Positions 57,574-64,000 of a stretch of 64,000 nt of DNA are shown in pieces; the stretch's first letter is position 1; each line of letters starts with the position of its first letter. Both the position numbers and the translations under genes were made by a program. This DNA is from Phytophthora sp. 'mugwort' (Eukaryota > Oomycota > Peronosporomycetes > Peronosporales > Peronosporaceae), in the NCBI GenBank assembly GCA_033558025.1, contig JAUCEF010000005.1, forward strand, positions 1,674,001-1,738,000, read 5' to 3'. The notes beneath the pieces were generated by a model. It saw only the letters and a list, made by a program, of their open reading frames with translations. It did no database searches and was not told where the DNA came from.

Positions 57574-58040
57574 GGCAAGAGCATACCACACACAACCAAA
57601 ACAACAATTCACACAAAACCGAAGCAATGCACACACGCTGGCTCCACCACGCGCTTCTCCCCATTATTGCGCTGCTCTACAGCCTCCACTTCATCCTGCC
57701 ATCCGCTTTCTTCTCCATCCAAACTTACATCCGCTCAAACATATCGCCTTATACGATGCCTTTCGCAGTCCACAGCGATCGATTCGCGCGTCGACAAGCC
57801 CCGCCAGATCCACTGCCACCTAGCGCAAGCGTCAGTGACCGTCTACACAACCGTAAACAAAAGCGAGGCTCAAACCACCCGTTCGGCATTGAGCCGTCGA
57901 GGCACACCCAGTCGAGTCCGTTTGAAGGTGTGTCGCGACTTTGGATTGGCTGGTATGCGTCGCCGAACCACAGTATGCCCCGCATCAGGCTGAAGAAGAC
58001 GCAAAAGCCGGCGCGCTCGAGGAATGAGAAGAGAGCAAAA

Positions 58041-58113
58041 TGGTCATACAGGGGCTCGAACCCTGGACCGCAGCGTTATTAGCACTGTGCTCTACCGACT
58101 GAGCTATACGACC
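58041..58113 (-). tRNA. tRNA-Ile(AAT), array copy 56
   Basis: Standard tRNA. Same haplotype as copy 53. Confidence 0.96.
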
Positions 58114-58580
58114 GGCAAGAGCATACCACACACAACCAAAACAACAATTCACACAAAACCGAAGCAATGCACACACGCTGGCTCCACCACGCGCTTCTCC
58201 CCATTATTGCGCTGCTCTACAGCCTCCACTTCATCCTGCCATCCGCTTTCTTCTCCATCCAAACTTACATCCGCTCAAACATATCGCCTTATACGATGCC
58301 TTTCGCAGTCCACAGCGATCGATTCGCGCGTCGACAAGCCCCGCCAGATCCACTGCCACCTAGCGCAAGCGTCAGTGACCGTCTACACAACCGTAAACAA
58401 AAGCGAGGCTCAAACCACCCGTTCGGCATTGAGCCGTCGAGGCACACCCAGTCGAGTCCGTTTGAAGGTGTGTCGCGACTTTGGATTGGCTGGTATGCGT
58501 CGCCGAACCACAGTATGCCCCGCATCAGGCTGAAGAAGACGCAAAAGCCGGCGCGCTCGAGGAATGAGAAGAGAGCAAAA

Positions 58581-58653
58581 TGGTCATACAGGGGCTCGAA
58601 CCCTGGACCGCAGCGTTATTAGCACTGTGCTCTACCGACTGAGCTATACGACC
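58581..58653 (-). tRNA. tRNA-Ile(AAT), array copy 57
   Basis: Standard tRNA. Same haplotype as copy 53, last of five consecutive units with this haplotype. Confidence 0.96.
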
Positions 58654-59120
58654 GGCAAGAGCATACCACACACAACCAAAACAACAATTCACACAAAACC
58701 GAAGCAATGCACACACGCTGGCTCCACCACGCGCTTCTCCCCATTATTGCGCTGCTCTACAGCCTCCACTTCATCCTGCCATCCGCTTTCTTCTCCATCC
58801 AAACTTACATCCGCTCAAACATATCGCCTTATACGATGCCTTTCGCAGTCCACAGCGATCGATTCGCGCGTCGACAAGCCCCGCCAGATCCACTGCCACC
58901 TAGCGCAAGCGTCAGTGACCGTCTACACAACCGTAAACAAAAGCGAGGCTCAAACCACCCGTTCGGCATTGAGCCGTCGAGGCACACCCAGTCGAGTCCG
59001 TTTGAAGGTGTGTCGCGACTTTGGATTGGCTGGTATGCGTCGCCGAACCACAGTATGCCCCGCATCAGGCTGAAGAAGACGCAAAAGCCGGCGCGCTCGA
59101 GGAATGAGAAGAGAGCAAAA

Positions 59121-59193
59121 TGGTCATACAGGGGCTCGAACCCTGGACCGCAGCGTTATTAGCACTGTGCTCTACCGACTGAGCTATACGACC
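59121..59193 (-). tRNA. tRNA-Ile(AAT), array copy 58
   Basis: Standard tRNA. Flank agc with CATAACC variant, CCGGCG. Confidence 0.96.
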
Positions 59194-59660
59194 GGCAAGA
59201 GCATACCACACACAACCAAAACAACAATTCACACATAACCGAAGCAATGCACACACGCTGGCTCCACCACGCGCTTCTCCCCATTATTGCGCTGCTCTAC
59301 AGCCTCCACTTCATCCTGCCATCCGCTTTCTTCTCCATCCAAACTTACATCCGCTCAAACATATCGCCTTATACGATGCCTTTCGCAGTCCACAGCGATC
59401 GATTCGCGCGTCGACAAGCCCCGCCAGATCCACTGCCACCTAGCGCAAGCGTCAGTGACCGTCTACACAACCGTAAACAAAAGCGAGGCTCAAACCACCC
59501 GTTCGGCATTGAGCCGTCGAGGCACACCCAGTCGAGTCCGTTTGAAGGTGTGTCGCGACTTTGGATTGGCTGGTATGCGTCGCCGAACCACAGTATGCCC
59601 CGCATCAGGCTGAAGAAGACGCAAAAGCCGGCGCGCTCGAGGAATGAGAAGAGAGCAAAA

Positions 59661-59733
59661 TGGTCATACAGGGGCTCGAACCCTGGACCGCAGCGTTATT
59701 AGCACTGTGCTCTACCGACTGAGCTATACGACC
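59661..59733 (-). tRNA. tRNA-Ile(AAT), array copy 59
   Basis: Standard tRNA. Flank agt, linker AACAAAAAT, CCGGCG. Confidence 0.96.
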
Positions 59734-60200
59734 GGCAAGAGTATACCACACACAACCAAAACAAAAATTCACACAAAACCGAAGCAATGCACACACGCTG
59801 GCTCCACCACGCGCTTCTCCCCATTATTGCGCTGCTCTACAGCCTCCACTTCATCCTGCCATCCGCTTTCTTCTCCATCCAAACTTACATCCGCTCAAAC
59901 ATATCGCCTTATACGATGCCTTTCGCAGTCCACAGCGATCGATTCGCGCGTCGACAAGCCCCGCCAGATCCACTGCCACCTAGCGCAAGCGTCAGTGACC
60001 GTCTACACAACCGTAAACAAAAGCGAGGCTCAAACCACCCGTTCGGCATTGAGCCGTCGAGGCACACCCAGTCGAGTCCGTTTGAAGGTGTGTCGCGACT
60101 TTGGATTGGCTGGTATGCGTCGCCGAACCACAGTATGCCCCGCATCAGGCTGAAGAAGACGCAAAAGCCTGCGCGCTCGAGGAATGAGAAGAGAGCAAAA

Positions 60201-60273
60201 TGGTCATACAGGGGCTCGAACCCTGGACCGCAGCGTTATTAGCACTGTGCTCTACCGACTGAGCTATACGACC
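60201..60273 (-). tRNA. tRNA-Ile(AAT), array copy 60
   Basis: Standard tRNA. Flank agc, linker AACAAC, CCTGCG; the only 544-bp unit in the last 17 kb. Confidence 0.96.
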
Positions 60274-60744
60274 GGCAAGAGCATACCACACACAACCAAA
60301 ACAACAATTCACACAAAACCGAAGCAATGCACACACGCTGGCTCCACCACGCGCTTCTCCCCATTATTGCGCTGCTCTACAGCCTCCACTTCATCCTGCC
60401 ATCCGCTTTCTTCTTCCTCCATCCAAACTTACATCCGCTCAAACATATCGCCTTATACGATGCCTTTCGCAGTCCACAGCGATCGATTCGCGCGTCGACA
60501 AGCCCCGCCAGATCCACTGCCACCTAGCGCAAGCGTCAGTGACCGTCTACACAACCGTAAACAAAAGCGAGGCTCAAACCACCCGTTCGGCATTGAGCCG
60601 TCGAGGCACACCCAGTCGAGTCCGTTTGAAGGTGTGTCGCGACTTTGGATTGGCTGGTATGCGTCGCCGAACCACAGTATGCCCCGCATCAGGCTGAAGA
60701 AGACGCAAAAGCCGGCGCGCTCGAGGAATGAGAAGAGAGCAAAA

Positions 60745-60817
60745 TGGTCATACAGGGGCTCGAACCCTGGACCGCAGCGTTATTAGCACTGTGCTCTACC
60801 GACTGAGCTATACGACC
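60745..60817 (-). tRNA. tRNA-Ile(AAT), array copy 61
   Basis: Standard tRNA. Flank agc with CATAACC variant, CCGGCG; 540-bp units from here to the window end. Confidence 0.96.
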
Positions 60818-61284
60818 GGCAAGAGCATACCACACACAACCAAAACAACAATTCACACATAACCGAAGCAATGCACACACGCTGGCTCCACCACGCGCTT
60901 CTCCCCATTATTGCGCTGCTCTACAGCCTCCACTTCATCCTGCCATCCGCTTTCTTCTCCATCCAAACTTACATCCGCTCAAACATATCGCCTTATACGA
61001 TGCCTTTCGCAGTCCACAGCGATCGATTCGCGCGTCGACAAGCCCCGCCAGATCCACTGCCACCTAGCGCAAGCGTCAGTGACCGTCTACACAACCGTAA
61101 ACAAAAGCGAGGCTCAAACCACCCGTTCGGCATTGAGCCGTCGAGGCACACCCAGTCGAGTCCGTTTGAAGGTGTGTCGCGACTTTGGATTGGCTGGTAT
61201 GCGTCGCCGAACCACAGTATGCCCCGCATCAGGCTGAAGAAGACGCAAAAGCCGGCGCGCTCGAGGAATGAGAAGAGAGCAAAA

Positions 61285-61357
61285 TGGTCATACAGGGGCT
61301 CGAACCCTGGACCGCAGCGTTATTAGCACTGTGCTCTACCGACTGAGCTATACGACC
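61285..61357 (-). tRNA. tRNA-Ile(AAT), array copy 62
   Basis: Standard tRNA. Flank agt, linker AACAAAAAT, CCGGCG; the following spacer has a private TTCAGCATTG change near 61668. Confidence 0.96.
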
Positions 61358-61824
61358 GGCAAGAGTATACCACACACAACCAAAACAAAAATTCACACAA
61401 AACCGAAGCAATGCACACACGCTGGCTCCACCACGCGCTTCTCCCCATTATTGCGCTGCTCTACAGCCTCCACTTCATCCTGCCATCCGCTTTCTTCTCC
61501 ATCCAAACTTACATCCGCTCAAACATATCGCCTTATACGATGCCTTTCGCAGTCCACAGCGATCGATTCGCGCGTCGACAAGCCCCGCCAGATCCACTGC
61601 CACCTAGCGCAAGCGTCAGTGACCGTCTACACAACCGTAAACAAAAGCGAGGCTCAAACCACCCGTTCAGCATTGAGCCGTCGAGGCACACCCAGTCGAG
61701 TCCGTTTGAAGGTGTGTCGCGACTTTGGATTGGCTGGTATGCGTCGCCGAACCACAGTATGCCCCGCATCAGGCTGAAGAAGACGCAAAAGCCTGCGCGC
61801 TCGAGGAATGAGAAGAGAGCAAAA

Positions 61825-61897
61825 TGGTCATACAGGGGCTCGAACCCTGCACCGCAGCGTTATTAGCACTGTGCTCTACCGACTGAGCTATACGACC
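61825..61897 (-). tRNA. tRNA-Ile(AAT), array copy 63, C48G variant
   Basis: The only copy with a change outside the anticodon stem: variable loop CGGTG in place of CGGTC. By canonical numbering this is C48 to G48, which should break the tertiary G15-C48 (Levitt) pair. Stems, anticodon, A and B boxes and terminator are unchanged. Flank agc, linker AACAAAAAT, CCTGCG. Confidence 0.93.
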
Positions 61898-62364
61898 GGC
61901 AAGAGCATACCACACACAACCAAAACAAAAATTCACACAAAACCGAAGCAATGCACACACGCTGGCTCCACCACGCGCTTCTCCCCATTATTGCGCTGCT
62001 CTACAGCCTCCACTTCATCCTGCCATCCGCTTTCTTCTCCATCCAAACTTACATCCGCTCAAACATATCGCCTTATACGATGCCTTTCGCAGTCCACAGC
62101 GATCGATTCGCGCGTCGACAAGCCCCGCCAGATCCACTGCCACCTAGCGCAAGCGTCAGTGACCGTCTACACAACCGTAAACAAAAGCGAGGCTCAAACC
62201 ACCCGTTCGGCATTGAGCCGTCGAGGCACACCCAGTCGAGTCCGTTTGAAGGTGTGTCGCGACTTTGGATTGGCTGGTATGCGTCGCCGAACCACAGTAT
62301 GCCCCGCATCAGGCTGAAGAAGACGCAAAAGCCGGCGCGCTCGAGGAATGAGAAGAGAGCAAAA

Positions 62365-62437
62365 TGGTCATACAGGGGCTCGAACCCTGGACCGCAGCGT
62401 TATTAGCACTGTGCTCTACCGACTGAGCTATACGACC
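62365..62437 (-). tRNA. tRNA-Ile(AAT), array copy 64
   Basis: Standard tRNA. Flank agc, linker AACAAAAAT, CCGGCG. Confidence 0.96.
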
Positions 62438-62904
62438 GGCAAGAGCATACCACACACAACCAAAACAAAAATTCACACAAAACCGAAGCAATGCACACAC
62501 GCTGGCTCCACCACGCGCTTCTCCCCATTATTGCGCTGCTCTACAGCCTCCACTTCATCCTGCCATCCGCTTTCTTCTCCATCCAAACTTACATCCGCTC
62601 AAACATATCGCCTTATACGATGCCTTTCGCAGTCCACAGCGATCGATTCGCGCGTCGACAAGCCCCGCCAGATCCACTGCCACCTAGCGCAAGCGTCAGT
62701 GACCGTCTACACAACCGTAAACAAAAGCGAGGCTCAAACCACCCGTTCGGCATTGAGCCGTCGAGGCACACCCAGTCGAGTCCGTTTGAAGGTGTGTCGC
62801 GACTTTGGATTGGCTGGTATGCGTCGCCGAACCACAGTATGCCCCGCATCAGGCTGAAGAAGACGCAAAAGCCGGCGCGCTCGAGGAATGAGAAGAGAGC
62901 AAAA

Positions 62905-62977
62905 TGGTCATACAGGGGCTCGAACCCTGGACCGCAGCGTTATTAGCACTGTGCTCTACCGACTGAGCTATACGACC
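62905..62977 (-). tRNA. tRNA-Ile(AAT), array copy 65
   Basis: Standard tRNA. Flank agc with CATAACC variant, CCGGCG; its spacer shares the TTCGGGATTG change with the unit after copy 43. Confidence 0.96.
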
Positions 62978-63444
62978 GGCAAGAGCATACCACACACAAC
63001 CAAAACAACAATTCACACATAACCGAAGCAATGCACACACGCTGGCTCCACCACGCGCTTCTCCCCATTATTGCGCTGCTCTACAGCCTCCACTTCATCC
63101 TGCCATCCGCTTTCTTCTCCATCCAAACTTACATCCGCTCAAACATATCGCCTTATACGATGCCTTTCGCAGTCCACAGCGATCGATTCGCGCGTCGACA
63201 AGCCCCGCCAGATCCACTGCCACCTAGCGCAAGCGTCAGTGACCGTCTACACAACCGTAAACAAAAGCGAGGCTCAAACCACCCGTTCGGGATTGAGCCG
63301 TCGAGGCACACCCAGTCGAGTCCGTTTGAAGGTGTGTCGCGACTTTGGATTGGCTGGTATGCGTCGCCGAACCACAGTATGCCCCGCATCAGGCTGAAGA
63401 AGACGCAAAAGCCGGCGCGCTCGAGGAATGAGAAGAGAGCAAAA

Positions 63445-63517
63445 TGGTCATACAGGGGCTCGAACCCTGGACCGCAGCGTTATTAGCACTGTGCTCTACC
63501 GACTGAGCTATACGACC
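63445..63517 (-). tRNA. tRNA-Ile(AAT), array copy 66
   Basis: Standard tRNA. Flank agc, linker AACAAC, CCGGCG; last complete copy. Confidence 0.96.
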
Positions 63518-63984
63518 GGCAAGAGCATACCACACACAACCAAAACAACAATTCACACAAAACCGAAGCAATGCACACACGCTGGCTCCACCACGCGCTT
63601 CTCCCCATTATTGCGCTGCTCTACAGCCTCCACTTCATCCTGCCATCCGCTTTCTTCTCCATCCAAACTTACATCCGCTCAAACATATCGCCTTATACGA
63701 TGCCTTTCGCAGTCCACAGCGATCGATTCGCGCGTCGACAAGCCCCGCCAGATCCACTGCCACCTAGCGCAAGCGTCAGTGACCGTCTACACAACCGTAA
63801 ACAAAAGCGAGGCTCAAACCACCCGTTCGGCATTGAGCCGTCGAGGCACACCCAGTCGAGTCCGTTTGAAGGTGTGTCGCGACTTTGGATTGGCTGGTAT
63901 GCGTCGCCGAACCACAGTATGCCCCGCATCAGGCTGAAGAAGACGCAAAAGCCGGCGCGCTCGAGGAATGAGAAGAGAGCAAAA

Positions 63985-64000
63985 TGGTCATACAGGGGCT
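63985..64000 (-). tRNA. tRNA-Ile(AAT), array copy 67, cut by window end
   Basis: Only the 3' acceptor strand and the start of the T stem lie inside the window, preceded on + by the AAAA that is the TTTT terminator of this copy. Confidence 0.85.

Larger units (their letters stand above)
27902..64000 (-). repeat. Tandem array of 540/544-bp units, one tRNA-Ile(AAT) each
   Basis: Continuous head-to-tail array, open at the window end. Successive tRNAs are 540 or 544 bp apart, with two exceptions (735 bp after copy 37, 542 bp after copy 46). The 4-bp difference is CTTCTCCATCC versus CTTCTTCCTCCATCC in a pyrimidine tract. The unit consists of the 73-bp tRNA and about 467 bp of spacer. Other variable sites are the trinucleotide 7-9 bp beyond the tRNA 5' end (aac, agc or agt on +), an A-rich linker about 25 bp upstream, and CCGGCG/CCTGCG on the 3' side. 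The first unit is cut by the Copia LTR at its left end. No other gene in the spacer is supported. Confidence 0.97.

Noticed and set aside
27902..64000. Array as a CRISPR or 5S rRNA cluster
   Set aside because: Units are hundreds of bases, nearly identical throughout with no unique spacers, and contain a tRNA cloverleaf; no 5S sequence is recognisable.

Overview
The window is eukaryotic and most likely from an oomycete of the Phytophthora / downy mildew group. The evidence is a phosphatidylinositol 4-kinase with a PH-FYVE-kinase layout, short GT-AG introns (68-80 bp), and a transposase-like family that I associate with oomycetes. The species cannot be named from sequence alone.

Layout. (1) 383-7253: the only intact protein genes, two convergent ones. 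The first is a + strand PI4K-III-beta-like kinase (two exons). The second is a - strand lysine-rich AT-hook protein (three exons). (2) 7462-9449: a decayed DNA transposon with 27-bp terminal inverted repeats, a 6-bp target duplication and a frameshifted transposase-like gene ending in an AT-hook-like stretch and a PIP-box. (3) 9468-16454: a Ty3/Gypsy chromovirus in - orientation with two LTRs and the 5-bp duplication GTTAC. Its integrase is split by a 530-bp element that carries tRNA-like Pol III boxes. (4) 16455-23105: layered debris, comprising a MITE-like inverted repeat, a transposase HTH remnant, a solo-LTR-like segment and a badly decayed LINE (+ strand). (5) 23106-27901: a decayed Ty1/Copia element in - orientation. 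Its LTRs carry a tRNA relic, and its primer binding site overlaps the gag start codon. (6) 27902-64000: an uninterrupted tandem array of 540/544-bp units that runs off the window. Each unit holds one 73-nt tRNA-Ile(AAT) gene on the - strand, directly followed by a T4 Pol III terminator. There are 66 complete copies and one cut by the window edge.

The array is the outstanding feature. The tRNA sequence is almost invariant, while the spacer carries a few diagnostic variants. These fall into local blocks and higher-order repeats, which is the pattern expected from unequal exchange and gene conversion. The many open frames that tile the array are by-products of the repeat: they read through the tRNA, and the 540/544 length difference breaks them. 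Three unrelated pieces of the window (the array, the Copia LTR and the 530-bp insertion) all carry tRNA-type A and B boxes. All domain and family calls were made by eye from translated sequence, without database searches.
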